Source: Myrmaecium sp. VS I D KN 1 (Eukaryota; Ascomycota; Dothideomycetes; Valsariales; Valsariaceae). From it: 64,000 nt of DNA. Under the pieces are notes generated by a model, which did not search any database, was not told where the DNA came from, and saw only the letters and a program-made list of their open reading frames with translations. The stretch lies in the NCBI GenBank assembly GCA_019775845.1, contig JADQAV010000027.1, positions 62,001-126,000 on the forward strand. The letters are read 5' to 3'. The number at the start of each line of letters is the position of its first letter. Position 1 is the stretch's first letter. The position numbers and the translations under genes are program-made. Positions 12,201-26,293 of this stretch are shown here, one piece after another.

Positions 12201-13419
12201 TACGGACTGGGTAGCACGTTTTACTTCACCTGCAAAGTCAGTCTCGGAAACCCTGATATCAGCGCGATCGCTCAACAGATTGCGCCTTACGCCAAGCACA
12301 CCGTGCTGTTCATTGACCAGGGCAACACCGGGTGCGGTGAGCTCATCGTGGACCAGATCAAGACTCTCGGTCTCATCCCGCGTGTGGTCAAGGCAGAGGA
12401 AGACGTGAGCGTGCAAGATCTTTCAGCCGCCATCACCGGTCCTTTCGACTGCATCATCGTGGATTCCGACGTGACTGCCCGGAAACTTCGTGACGCCGAG
12501 CGCTTCAAGTACATTCCATTGGTTATGCTGACTCCAAGGGTGTCGATCAGTCTCAAATCTGCGTTGGAAGATGGCATTTCGAGCTACATGACCACGCCTT
12601 GCTTGCCGATCGACATTGGCAATGCTCTCATTCCCGCATTGGAAGGAAGGGCGGCGCCCACCGTCTCAGACTATTCCAAATCGTTCAACATCCTGTTGGC
12701 CGAGGACAACACAGTCAACCAGCGTTTGGCAGTCAAGATCCTGGAGAAGTATCACCACACTGTCACCGTTGCCAGCAACGGTCTCGAAGCATTTGATGCC
12801 ATCAAGAAGAGACGCTACGATGTTGTGCTCATGGATGTGCAAATGCCTGTTATGGTAAGTTTCAAGAGTAGCCCTTGACGTCGTTGTTGGCTAACTCTAT
12901 CGTAGGGTGGGTTCGAAGCAACCGCGAATATCCGCCAATGGGAACGCGAAAACGGCCTGTCTCCGACGCCCATCATTGCCTTGACGGCGCACGCAATGGT
13001 TGGCGATCGTGAGAAGTGTCTTTCGGCACAGATGGATGTATGTCCCACACTCCGTTCGACCAGCGAAGATCCCTGGCTAACCGTTACAGGACTATCTTTC
13101 CAAGCCGTTGAAGCAACCCCAGCTCATCCAGACGATCCTTCGATGTGCGACTCTGGGCGGTGCGCTTCTTGAGCACAGCAATGATCAGCGCATCCTTAGT
13201 GACGATTCTAGGAAGAACGAAAAGAACAGCAAAACCCCTACCGTAAACACGCCGAACCAGAGCCGTACGTCCACGCCGTCTAGCCGGACATCGTCCCGAC
13301 CGAAGATGGAGGACCGAGGGATTACCGAAGTAGGAACGGTTGGGCGAGCAAGTCCGAGATTGCTGGCTGCTGACCAAGCGGATCATGTCGACAGAGTGAG
13401 TATGCTTGACAACTCCTGA
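9263..13419 (+). CDS. nik1: Group III hybrid histidine kinase (Nik1/Os-1), HAMP-repeat osmosensor
   Basis: Soluble hybrid kinase feeding the phosphorelay to the HOG MAP kinase pathway; the family is the known route of action of phenylpyrrole and dicarboximide fungicides. Exons 9263-10166, 10234-12854, 12906-13037 and 13090-13419 give 1328 aa, close to the family size of about 1300. An N-terminal coiled region is followed by six HAMP units (about residues 225-735, each with a GDL/GDM-type core). Next come the HisKA H-box [15 protein letters not shown] with phospho-acceptor His751, an HATPase domain ([23 protein letters not shown]) and a receiver domain with AEDN, phospho-acceptor Asp1169 in LMDVQMP and YLSKPLK. 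No membrane segment is visible. Intron 2 splits the receiver right after MPVM. The 3' end is ambiguous: a GTGAGT at 13396 could start a further intron and replace the last few residues. Confidence 0.96.
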
Positions 13420-14954
13420 AAGATGGACATCTTCTCCTTCCAAACAAACATATTCTTACCCCTATCGATAGCTCCTTCTTCGATCCCATAGCACATGAGG
13501 GAGCCGCATTGAGATATCCCCACAATTGATCCATTACCTTCGCTGTGCAGGCTACCACGGGACTGTGCTGCCAATTTTCTTATACCCAGCTTGGCATTGT
13601 TGAGAAGTGATCGTCTTTTTCCTTTTCCTTTTTCATTTTTCTTTTGGAGAAATCATGTTTTCCCGCGCAGTCTTGGAGAGGAGAAGGAGAGCAAAGTTAA
13701 GTTCACGCAACCGGGGAACCGGGGTACCGGACTCACACACACGCACGGGTAAAAAACGGCCTAAATCATTCCATCGCTGGGGGTGTGGGGATGGGGCGGT
13801 GTGGGGGGGAGGAAGGGGGAAACTGCGTATCTGGCCTTTTTTTTTTCTTCGTTTTTCTTCCCACTTGCTTCTGGCGTTTCGGGCGAACATGATTGTCTTG
13901 GTCGTCGTTCTGGCTTATGGATCTTGTGGTGATGATGGTTGTTTGTGGTAGGTAATAGTGGTGGTTTTGGAGACATAATTTGTTTCCCCTTTCCCTTTTC
14001 TCGCTTTCGTTTTTCGTTGTCTGGCCCGCTTCTTCCTTCCGTTTCATCTCGTCCTTGTCATGCATGCATGCATTACCTTTATATACTTTTTTTTTTGACC
14101 ACGCCGCTCGTGATGTCGCTGTCTTTGGGACTTTTATGGAGAGGTAGAGAGAGAGAAAGGGACAGCAGTTGTTCGTAGTAGTCTTTCTTGGTTACCTTAC
14201 CTTACCTTACCTACGTACTTGCATACTTACTTATTTCCTTCCTTACTTCCTACCTCGTGTTGCTTTGGCTTTTCTTTTCGCAGCTGCCTTTTCTGTGATC
14301 TTTTTTGCTTGCGTATGTAGGTACCCCTCCCTCCGGTGGATACCTACTGTAGGTTTTACCCAGTAGCTACTCAGCTGTTTCTTACTTACATTGCTCTTGC
14401 ATTCGTTCTTTCCATACTTTCTTTCCTTCTCTCCCTTTGTCTATGCTACTAGCTGCTCTGTGTCGACGGATCTTTTTTCCTTCTTATTCTTTTTTATTCA
14501 TTCTTTTTGGGGGGAGCGGAGGGATGTAGTCAGAAAGGAAGAAAGGAAGGGAGGAAAGGAGTAATAAAGAAATAGAGAGAAAAAAAACAGGTATTCATAT
14601 ATAGTACTATACGGTACGATCGATGTGCTGGATTTGAAGATTTTAGATTCTACGCTTGGATTTCCCTCTCGCTACTCCTCTTTCTTTCCCTCTCTCTGTG
14701 GCTTTTAGGCTACTGGTGGAGGGCCCGATGGTGGTGTTGATGGGAGGATGACGAGGACGAGCAGACACACATACACACATGCATAGCAAACACCTATCAA
14801 GTCATTTCAGAGGACGAAGTGAAGAAAGGAAAGACCGTGAATAGCATTTGTTTATAGCGTCCGTCCCATCATCAAGGACCAGTACGACAGCATCTCATCA
14901 TGAACGACAGAGAGAAAAGAAACGAGTGTCACAACGCGCATCCACGCATCCCAT
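13420..14954. other. Convergent 3' intergenic region between nik1 and THI4
   Basis: About 1.5 kb between two facing stop codons. It is T-rich with poly-T and poly-pyrimidine runs, a purine block near 14530-14590, and a TTACCTTACCTTACC motif at 14193-14216. No gene is seen. Confidence 0.55.
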
Positions 14955-16268
<1,314 letters not shown>

Positions 16269-18393
16269 CTGTCAAGACATGATGATCTTTGTGGTTTTGA
16301 TGTTTGAGGATAATAGTTCTGTCCGAAAAGACTCCATGATTCCCGTCCGCTTTCACATGGTGAAAGGTTGGGTGTAGTACCGGTTGGTAAGTTCGTCTAA
16401 GTATTGATGGTCAGTATGCTCTTCCAAGCCAGTCATCAAGGTGAGGAGTGAATAATTACTGTACTAGAAAGCTGGTAGCAAGTGACTTGAGATCTGAGAA
16501 GCTGTAGATGAAAGAAAGAAGAAGAGAAGCAGGAAACGCAGCGGGACCGAGCGAGTTATATACCTCTTCCGCCAGCTCAACCGGAGAGAAGTCCCCGTCG
16601 TGAGAAAGCAGCTCTGGTAGCTTTTACCCCTCCTCAGGTGGGGCCAACAAAATAGCACATCACCACCTTACCTTACCTTACCCCGCCAGCCATCCCATCC
16701 CGTCTTCCAATGCGGTTTACGGTACCCATCCGTATCCAAAAAACCGCTCAACGCCGTCGTCTCGCTAGTCAGCATGGATGCCATCCCCCTTCCATCTCTT
16801 CCCTCAGATTGGTCGTGCTGTGCCGTTCGCCGTGTGGGTCGCGGTATTGATCAAATGCATCTCGGGTAGAACGGAGTCAGGTATTAAAAGAAACGGCTCC
16901 AAGCCGGGAGCTGGAGCTATACCGCTTTGGAGGAGCTTATCATGACGCTCATCCACCTCTGGGTTGACGGCTGTGATGGTGAAATCCACATCAATAATCC
17001 ACGCACCACCGCGGCAGGGGCCATGATCGAATGAGATTATTTATTGAGGTTGGTTGGTGGATGGAGTGGGTGTGGCCTTCTCACATTCGCATTCTCATCC
17101 TTCCGTTGCCGCGTCGTCGATCACTCCAGCTTGAAAAAGGGTGAATAGCGTGGATGGGTGGGATGTCTTTTGTTGGATCGTATGAGCAGGTGTCATCCAT
17201 CCTCCCATCATCCTCCTCTTACGAAGTTTTATCTCCCATAGGATGTCCTTAACATCCCAGATACCAGAAGACATATCATGACCAGAGCCCAGTAAAAGCA
17301 AGAGCAATGACCGAATCCCAACCTGATAACAAAAAGCCGCACCTAAGATCGATATATATACAGTGGAAGCTGGATCCCACTCTACTCTCTCTCCCTCTCA
17401 CATATACAACCTCCCACGAAACGATCTCCCACCCGCAAAAAACGGTAGGTAACGTCCCCAAGCCGAAAACACAAGACAAGTCAAAGCAAGAGAACCGCGG
17501 GAAAGAAGAAGAGTACGATACGTCGTCTTGATATGCTAATCCCAGGTCCACATTGCTCGATATACTTCTACTCCTACCACCATGACGTCCGGTCCTCCTT
17601 CCCTCAAACCACCTACCGTATTCAGCTCTCTTTTCAGTTCCCTTCTGCTTCATTCCGTCCCTTCAAAACCCTCCAGCAGCAAAAGAAGGAGAAGAAAGTC
17701 CCACTACCTCCAACTCCTCTTCTCCCTCCAACCAAATGAAAACCCTCCTACGACCAGCCCAACCCCCCCGATCCATCGCGAAAGAAGTGGAGAGGAGCAA
17801 AAGGCAAGAACGTAACGTTTATCCGCGCGCGAACAAAAGCAAAAGCCAAGGCAGACGCCAAAAAAAGAAGGAAAAGGGTTCGAATGAGGAGTCACATACG
17901 CAATACCCCCAAAAGGAAAAGAGGCAAAGAGATAGATATTTTTTTTCCCCAATGCTTTTGTAGGTCGTTGGCATGCATCAAACTGTCATACTCCGTACAA
18001 AACGGTACACGGACATGCCTTGGAAAGAGGGCGGGGGCGGGGGCCTGGGGATCAAAGCGGCAGTTTCATCATACATAGAAAAAAAAAGGACGGTAGACAA
18101 GGACGGAAGCCGGAAGCCGGAAGGCAGGAGCGGAAGTACGATCCAGAACGACGAAAAGCTGAAAACAGCAGAAGAAGAATAAGAGAGCTTTCGCAATTCC
18201 TCCACGAAACCTTCAACGTCCCTCGCTTCGCTATATGTATTTAGGCATGCATGTCATCCATGGCTGATCCTCGATCAATTCCTCATCCCGTTCCGATGCC
18301 CGTTCAATCTCATAACCGTCATCCGGGAGAAAAAAGAGAGGTATGCTTCATTCGCTCGCTCGCTCGCGCCGCCGCGGCAGTTGAGGTTTTTTC
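16269..18393. other. THI4 promoter and intergenic space up to the ATPase inhibitor gene
   Basis: About 2.1 kb. The part next to THI4 is its promoter and 5'UTR exon. A TTACCTTACCTTACC motif lies at 16665-16681. Further right it is A-rich, with poly-purine tracts and short ORFs lacking protein character. No gene is recognised. Confidence 0.5.
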
Positions 18394-18982
18394 TTAGTTC
18401 TGCTCGCCGCCGTGGTCCTTGGTGAGGTCCTCGCTATAGGGAAGATGATGTCAGTTTAATGCTCATGATATTTGACCATTGTCACCCGTGAAAGGCGGAA
18501 CAAATTGTCTCCACGCGCCGGGGAGGAAGGCAGAAAAGAGGGAGGGAAAACGTACAGGTGCTTGTCGAGCTCGTCGATGTGCTTCCGCTGAGCCGCGAGC
18601 TTCTCGCGGATCTGGAGGAGCCTGTTGGTAATAGCATTGGTTAGCGGCTTCGAGGGCAATTGAGGTCTCGAAAGAAGAAAACAAAGAAAAAACTCACTTT
18701 CTCCTCTCCTCGTCGCGGATGTACATCTCCTCAGCCGCCTTCTCGCGCTTGGTGAAGCTGTCACTGTAGCCCCGGGAAGAAGAAAGCAGGTTAGCAATTG
18801 GCTTCGCCCGGATGGCAATGGCCCGGGGAAAGGGCTTTGAAGGGGTGGTGAACGAACCTGGCACGCTCGCCCTGGGGACGGACGGAGCCGGTGTCGCCGG
18901 CGCCCATGACGGCACTGCTGCTGGAGAAGAAGCGGCGGGCCACGGCGGGCTGGGCGGTTCGGGCGATGGTGGTCCTGAGCAT
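18394..18982 (-). CDS. inh1: Mitochondrial F1F0-ATPase inhibitor (IF1 family)
   Basis: Small matrix protein that binds F1 and blocks ATP hydrolysis when the membrane potential collapses. Exons (minus) are 18982-18858, 18763-18698, 18621-18556 and 18433-18394, giving 98 aa. Exon 1 is an Arg/Ser/Ala-rich mitochondrial targeting sequence (MLRTTIARTAQPAVARRFF). The family core follows: DSFTKREKAAEEMYIRDEER, then a long basic/acidic helix (LLQIREKLAAQRKHIDELDK) able to form the dimer coiled coil. All three junctions keep the frame. A CCAAT box on the minus strand (19193-19189) lies 207 bp upstream of the start, a typical site for the HAP/CCAAT complex that controls respiratory genes. Confidence 0.93.
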
Positions 18983-20806
18983 GGTGGAGCGGAGGCGGGT
19001 GGGTGGTGATGCGGGTGGTCGTGCGTGTAGGAATTCGTGTAGGTGTGTATGGAGATGGGCGATGATGGGGTAATAGCTGGAGAAGAGCTATCCGACGATG
19101 CGATGGTATGGAGGAGGATGGGGTAAAATGGGGTGATGTGCTTGCTTGAGCTCCTCGGTCTTGGCTCTTCCGCCCGGGGAGGACCATGATTGGCTCGAGG
19201 GGATGGTGGGCATTGCTGATGATGTACTCTTGACGCCTGATATCTGAGGCTTAAACATGATTTTCAGACTCTCAGTGCAGGCGGCTGCGACGCGCGTTTG
19301 AGCTGCAGGTGCGGCTCAACTGCTGTACGAGCCACAGTATGTATGGATGTCCAACTTCTCCTTGTCCTCCAGCGCCTGCTAAAGGAGCCTTGGTCATAAC
19401 AGAGATGCGTGACTCTGCAAGTGAACGGGAACCAAGCAAAGCCGCCGCTCTTGTCGCTAGGTACCATGAGGGAAGAAAGGACAATTTCTGCCTAAAGAAC
19501 TACATAACGAATACTCCAATGTTGAAGCAGGGACCATAGGCAACTCCCAGAACGATTGGACCAGAGAAGGTCGCTGGTTGTCATCGTTGTTGCCTTACCT
19601 ATGAGGTACCTTGTGGCAAGCCAGGCGGGGCCACGTGACGGTCCTGGGTGGAACAAGAGCGAACCTGGAAGTGAGAAGTGAGGCAACACTTCAGGCAAGG
19701 GAGGGTCGGTGCAGCTGGGGCTGGACGGTGGACGGTGGATGGCGGTGTGCACAGGTCCAACCGGAAGGCAACAGTTTCCATTCCTGCTTCTTCTTTTCCT
19801 TCTTTTCCCGTCCACCCCGCTGTTCTCCTTCATTCACAGCAGTATACACGATAAGGTACAGCGGGATGGTGAAGACATCGGGCATCCATCACTCTGCATC
19901 GGTGGATTGATGGTGACGATGGGAGGAGGGGGACTGGTGCTGACGGAGGAAGAAGAGGAGAGGACCCTTTTTCCCAGCTAAATTACCCCTCTTCGATCGT
20001 GTCATCGCCCGCCCCGTTCGACGTCCGGGCAAGAACAAAGGAGGCGACGTGGTGGGAACGAGTTGACGGCAGGATAACCGGATCTTCCTCGAACAGTTGA
20101 ACTGGCAGTCGAACAGTCGTCCTGATGGATGATCATGACGGGAGGGATCACTCACAAGTGGAGTGCAAAGCGCGTGTGATTGTCCATCCAACCATCCAAC
20201 CATCCAACCATCCAACCATCATTCAGGATCAATGGAAATATGCAAACCATTGTAAGTATGTGTGTGTGTGTGTGCATGGGTGAGTGAAGTGAATGTAAGA
20301 GCCTGGTGCCCAAGAAGATGCCCATAACGAGGGTGCGAGGTACAATAGGTAGGTAATCTGGGTTCCCTCCACGCCGGGGCGGGCGCCCCCCCCCCCATCC
20401 GTCATCGTCACCAGTGGAAGTCGGGCGGCCACAGTCGTCCAGTAGGCCAGTCGCCCACCCCGTCCGGCCGTGAACGGAGGGGAGGGGCGGGCGCAGCGCG
20501 CAGGCAGGAGGAAGGTCAGCGTCCAACGAATGCTCGCTAAAAGCCTGGCGGCGCCTTCCAAGGATCAGATCGCTCGCCCACCCACCTGCACTCCCAAAAC
20601 AACAACATCCACCATCTCCGCCCTCTCGACCGTCCATCACTCCCAACCAACTCCCGCTCTACTCTCCCACTCTCTCGCACTTCTCTTCTCCCTATCGAGA
20701 AACCACTGTCGTCGCTTTGCCGAATCTCTCGTCTCTCCAACTCCCACCACTGCTGCGATCACCCGTCACCTTTCGCTTTCGTAATCCATTCTCCTCAACC
20801 CCTTAG
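18983..20806. promoter_or_regulatory. Divergent intergenic region between the ATPase inhibitor and 14-3-3 genes
   Basis: About 1.8 kb. It contains the CCAAT box of the inhibitor gene (19189-19193), a CCATCCAA octamer repeat (about 20183-20220) and a (TG)n run near 20260. A CT-rich block at 20590-20800 is probably the start region of the 14-3-3 transcript. No ORF here looks like a protein. Confidence 0.5.
20183..20220. repeat. CCATCCAA octamer repeat
   Basis: About four to five tandem copies of CCATCCAA lie in the intergenic region upstream of the 14-3-3 gene. Confidence 0.75.
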
Positions 20807-21331
20807 GTGAGTCCTACCCCAGCATCCTCGCTGTCTCTTTCGTCATCCACGCCATCTCTCCCCCCCTTCGTCCATCGACCTGTGGAAACCGCTTCTGCAC
20901 CGCAACGAGTCCGAGCATCTCCTCTCACGATGCATTCTGGACGTCGACGTTGGCTGGCCCCGTGCACCTTCGTGCGACTGCCGTCGGGACCACTTCGCAC
21001 CGACTGAGCGTCGCAGAGTCGCTTCTCTACCACTGCACACCGATCGTGTGCGATTTACCACGTGTGGAATCCGGGCAGAAGGCTCCGAGCTAAGTGCAGA
21101 TTCATGTCCGGATGCAATGGAATGTCGTTCTGACGGTCATGTGCCGTCGTTGGGCATGGTGCGAGCGGTAAAGGGGATTGCGGACCGCCCCGCTCTGCCT
21201 GACCTCGCGCCATCTCGCCAGCGACAGCGTATCTCTCCATCACCGAACACCTGCACTTTCGCTCCTCGCACCGATCCACGATTGCCGTGAACAAACGAAG
21301 AAAAAAAGTCACTGACAATTTGCACGTGCAG
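20807..21331 (+). other. Putative 5'UTR intron of the 14-3-3 gene
   Basis: A consensus donor GTGAGT at 20807 directly follows a CT-rich presumed 5'UTR exon. A CTGAC branch site (about 21312) and a GTGCAG acceptor at 21331 lie 12 nt before the ATG. The resulting 525-nt intron is long for this window. Large leader introns are common in highly expressed fungal genes. Transcript evidence is not available here. Confidence 0.55.
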
Positions 21332-21343
21332 AAATCTTTCATA

Positions 21344-22370
<1,027 letters not shown>

Positions 22371-23020
22371 AGAAAAAGTTGCATTGGCGTGGTTTAGACG
22401 GACGGTAGTGGAACAACTGGCGAATCCAATCGCAACTGGGTTGGCAGGATTGGGAACGGCGATGGTGGTGCAAGGGTACAACTCCTTCAACTAAACTATG
22501 TGTCTATTCTCAAGCCGGTCGAGGCAAAGAGTTTCGTTTCTCTGTTATGAAGACGACCTTTTTTGGCCTGCAGACGAACTGGGAAATGGTTTTTTTCTTT
22601 TACCACCCCACCCATAACTACCACTACACTTTTCCTTTGCTCTTTTCTCGACTTTTCTTTTCCTTTTTTGCTTACCGTCCACCCCCCCTTCCCCCTCTCG
22701 AGCACGCTGTGTTCTCTTTCTCTCTCTCTCGATTAGAACCTACCCGTCTGGGAGATTTGCTTTATCTTCTCGACGGAGTCATACAATATAAACGTTTCCC
22801 CGTATCATCCTTGAGTTCTGCGTTTGCAATTGGCTTCTTCCTATCATCTCGTCTCTAAGAGTTGGTTGTTATTATTCCTCTGAAGCACGAGGCGTGTGTA
22901 CGTGTATGTATATACATACATGCATAATGGTGGGTTGCCTCGGTACGTATCCATTCGTTTTTGATATGGAGTTTTGCCTTTGACATACTTAACTCATCTG
23001 ACTGACGTAGGACTTCGGTT

Positions 23021-23262
23021 CTGGATCTTGATCTTGACCACGAACCCTCCCAGGTCTTGATCTGGAATACCAGGTTTCGATCATGAACCAGGATCCTGAC
23101 CACGATCCCGGGTCTGCGGACCTGGTCGTTGGTACTTAGCAGGATCCTGGGTCTTCGTACTTGATCTCGGGTATGGATCTTGATCTTGATCCCGGGCATG
23201 GATCTTGGTCACGGATCGGGGTCTTGATCCCGAGTCTTGATCCTGATCTCGATTCTGTACAT
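23021..23262. repeat. Degenerate GATC-rich minisatellite-like block
   Basis: About 240 bp are built from drifting short words such as CTTGATCTTGATC, GGATCCTG, GATCCCGGG and GGATCTTG, with a GATC roughly every 6-20 bp. It looks like an old tandem array. I could not define a fixed unit length by eye. Confidence 0.6.
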
Positions 23263-23400
23263 TGGTACTCAGTAAGTACTTCGTACTCGATACTCGACTG
23301 ATAGATGAGTATAATCTATCTATATACTATCCTCGGCTCTTTCTTTCTCGCTCTGGTCGTTTTTGGTCGTCCTTACTTATCTTCATTTGATCGGCTTTCT

Positions 23401-23460
23401 TACTATACTATACTATACTATACTATACTATACAGTCCTGTCCTGTCCTGTCCTGTCCTA
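23401..23460. repeat. Adjacent pentanucleotide microsatellites (TACTA)n and (TCCTG)n
   Basis: About six to seven TACTA/ACTAT units are followed directly by about five TCCTG units. Two different 5-bp repeats back to back suggest serial slippage. Non-coding. Confidence 0.85.
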
Positions 23461-24171
23461 TTCTATCCGTTATGTTCTAGGTACATATTTTGCTCTATCC
23501 ATATAAGGGGGAAGGGAGTGAGGAATATGAATAGTGGGATAGAAGATACCTTATTAAGAGGAGGAAGAGGAGGAGGTAGTGACTTAGGACCGTCTCTTTT
23601 CGTTTCTTTACCTTTATCTCTCATTTGCTCCTTCTCTTTCCACGTATATTTACCATCCTATCGTACGTCTAGATCTTTGTACCTTCTTCTTCCTCCCTTC
23701 TCCTCCTCCCCCTCCTTATCTCACGCCTTTTCCTTTCTCGGCCCCGCCGTCAGCTTCCTCGTGCATTATATTTGGATTGCGGTCTACTCCTCGCGCTTTC
23801 GAGGGCGTTTTAAGAGAGCGGTACCTTTATCCAGTTATACAGAGGGCTAGGAGGAGCAGGCGGAAGAGGAGGAGGGGGGGGGAGGGTTATATAAAAGTAC
23901 GGACGTATTGGGCGGGATAAATATTCTTTATCTTTAAGAGAAGGAAAATAAATATGAGTTGGAATTTCTCTCGGAGAAATTTCTCCTAATTTTTATCTTC
24001 TTCTTTTCTTCCTTCCAAATAGCTTACTTAGGATCAACTCTCCTCACGCGGACTTGATTGTTTCTAACCTGAACATGCTTACGATTTACTCTGGTTCAGG
24101 GACGAAGACGTCGGTTGGTCATTACGAGGGAGCTGCGAGCGAAATTTACGCTCAGCAAGAAGAACAATCGT

Positions 24172-26293
24172 TCATCTCCCACCATGTCCCAACTCACTCC
24201 TCACACTATCCCGTATCGCGGCCCCCAAAACATCCTCCCACGCCTCCGGCCTCCGCATCCCTTTCTTCTCAGCCAAGCCCTCCATATCGCCGCACCAGCC
24301 AAGCAACGCCTCCTCCGCCCCCCACTCCGCCATCGCCATGACGCCCACCGGAATCGGGTTCCCACCCATCCCCGGCTCCGGGGGTACGCAGCCCATCGGC
24401 GCCGCGGCGGCAGGCGCGCCGGTGAAGTTCGCCAGCCAAACATACTCCATGGCGCGGCAGCTCATGTTGGCGTCGCTGAGGCCGCGGGCGAGCTCCGATC
24501 CAGGGGCGCGGACGGGCCAGCCCGGGTTGGGCGTGACGGGGCTGAGGATGAGGAGTCCCGGGTGCTGACGCCAGAGGAAGGCGAGGTGCTGCATGAGGCG
24601 GGTGCGGAGCTTTTGGGCGGCGAGGAAGTCGGTGGCGGGGGCGCGGGAGGCGACGCGGAGGAGGATTTGGTTGGCCGGGGTGAGGTGGGAGACGGTGTTG
24701 GTGTGTTGTTGTAAGGGGCCGTGGCTGATTTCGGTGAGGATGGTGAGGGCGTGGGCGAGTTGGCCGGGGTGGTGGGGGATGGTGATGGGGATGGTGGTGT
24801 AGCCGCGGTGTTGGACGGAGTAGGTCACTGCGGCGTCGTGCAGGGCGCGGACGGATGGGGAGGCTCGCGAGATCCAAGATTCGCAGATGCCGAGGAGCTT
24901 GGGCTGGGGTGGGGTGAGAGGAGCGAGAGGGGGAGAGGGGGAGGGAAATTGCGAGTTGAAGGCGTCGGACGGATTGGGTTGTGACATGACGCGGTACGCC
25001 AGCGCAAGATCCTGTGGGCTTGCCGCGATGGCTCCATGAACGCCGGTACTGGCTGCGAGGCGGGGGGTTGGTAGACCCGATACCCGGTTATGCGTGGGTT
25101 TGAGGCCGTACAGGCCGCAGTACGATGAGGGGATGCGGATGCTGCCGCCTCCATCAGCACCATGAGCAATCGGAACGAGTCCAGCAGCGACGGCATATGC
25201 TGACCCGCCAGAGGAGCCCCCAGAGTAGTAATTGCGGTTGTGTGGGTTCAAGGGAGTACCGTGATTCGGATTGTTGTTGGTGGTGTCTGTGATACGGTTA
25301 GCAGACGTCGAGCAAATTGGAGCATTATTTGTAGAAGTTCGATGTCTGGATCCAAGGGCGCAAGTGAGTCTGAACTTGAATGTCTGAAAGGTTGCATCAA
25401 TCACACCCACTGAGAGCCACCTGATAGCTTTCACTCCCATATCTTGCCAAGGTCAAGAAAGGAAGCCCAACTGAGAAACAGGAAACAATCACAAACTCAC
25501 CCAAGCCAAGCTCATGCATATTCGTCTTCCCTACCACGACCGCACCTTGCTTCTCCCACATCTTTATACACCAACTTGTCTCCTTCGCCTTCTCCTTGTT
25601 GCTCTCGTTCCACTTCATCCCCAGACACCGCGGATATCCTTCAAGATCAACTTCATCTTTCACCGCCACCGGCACGCCATCGAGTGGTCCCAGAGGCTTT
25701 CCGACGCGGTAACGCTGGGTGGAAGCTTCAGCTGCAGCACGCACACGCTCAACGTCAACGGAAAGGAAGGCCACGGAGTGAGGTGAGGGATCAGGGACAT
25801 CTCTCCTGATGAGAGGGAGGAGAGCTTCGACAACGGCAGAAGGCGTGGTGGAACCCTTGAGGTAGGCATCGTGGTAGTCGGCGGCGGTGCGATGGATACA
25901 GCCTGATAGAGGTGAGGCGTTCAAGACGGGTCTTTGCGTTTCTTTGGATTCACAGTCTTCCGCTGGTGGGGATGGCGAGAGAGGCGTGACCGTGGGATCG
26001 TATCGAGGTTCTACATTCTCAAGACCAGCAGCGTCCCGGAGAGCGGGGAAACGGGCATTGTTGTAGAGGTGGGACTGGAGTATTCCCAGAGTGGATATAC
26101 TAAATGCTTGTTAGGATGTGGATTGAAAGGTGGGAGAGGGTCAACGTTACATGGATGCGCCAATGGAGAGAGGCAACCCTCGCACGACCGGGTTGTTGAA
26201 TTCCGGAGGAGGCTTGTATGGAACGTCATATTCAATAGGAAGGGGGTAGTTAAGGAAGCCTTCAACTGCCTTGGCTTGAATATCCGTCGGCAT
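24172..26293 (-). CDS. Amidase signature family hydrolase
   Basis: Serine hydrolase fold cleaving C-N amide bonds; the substrate is unknown. Exons (minus) are 26293-26151, 26099-25501 and 25286-24172, giving 618 aa. The catalytic Ser-cisSer-Lys set is visible: Lys in [15 protein letters not shown], the Gly/Ser loop [11 protein letters not shown] with the cis-Ser, and the nucleophile in [14 protein letters not shown]. It has the long N-terminal arm seen in fungal fatty-acid-amide-type members ([38 protein letters not shown]). The chosen start [13 protein letters not shown] is conservative: the frame stays open and protein-like upstream to an acceptor-like TTAG near 26388, so an extra 5' exon is possible. 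The right flank is RPS28 in divergent orientation. Confidence 0.88.

Larger units (their letters stand above)
22371..24171. other. Intergenic region with a repeat island between 14-3-3 and the amidase
   Basis: About 1.8 kb between converging genes. The left part is the T-rich 3' region of the 14-3-3 gene. A degenerate GATC-rich repeat block follows (23021-23262), then pentanucleotide microsatellites (23401-23460), then an AT-rich segment near 23890-24030. No gene is recognised. Confidence 0.6.

Noticed and set aside
23890-24030. AT-rich segment as a RIP-mutated transposon remnant
   Set aside because: It is only about 140 bp, without terminal repeats or coding residue; low GC alone is not enough to call an element.
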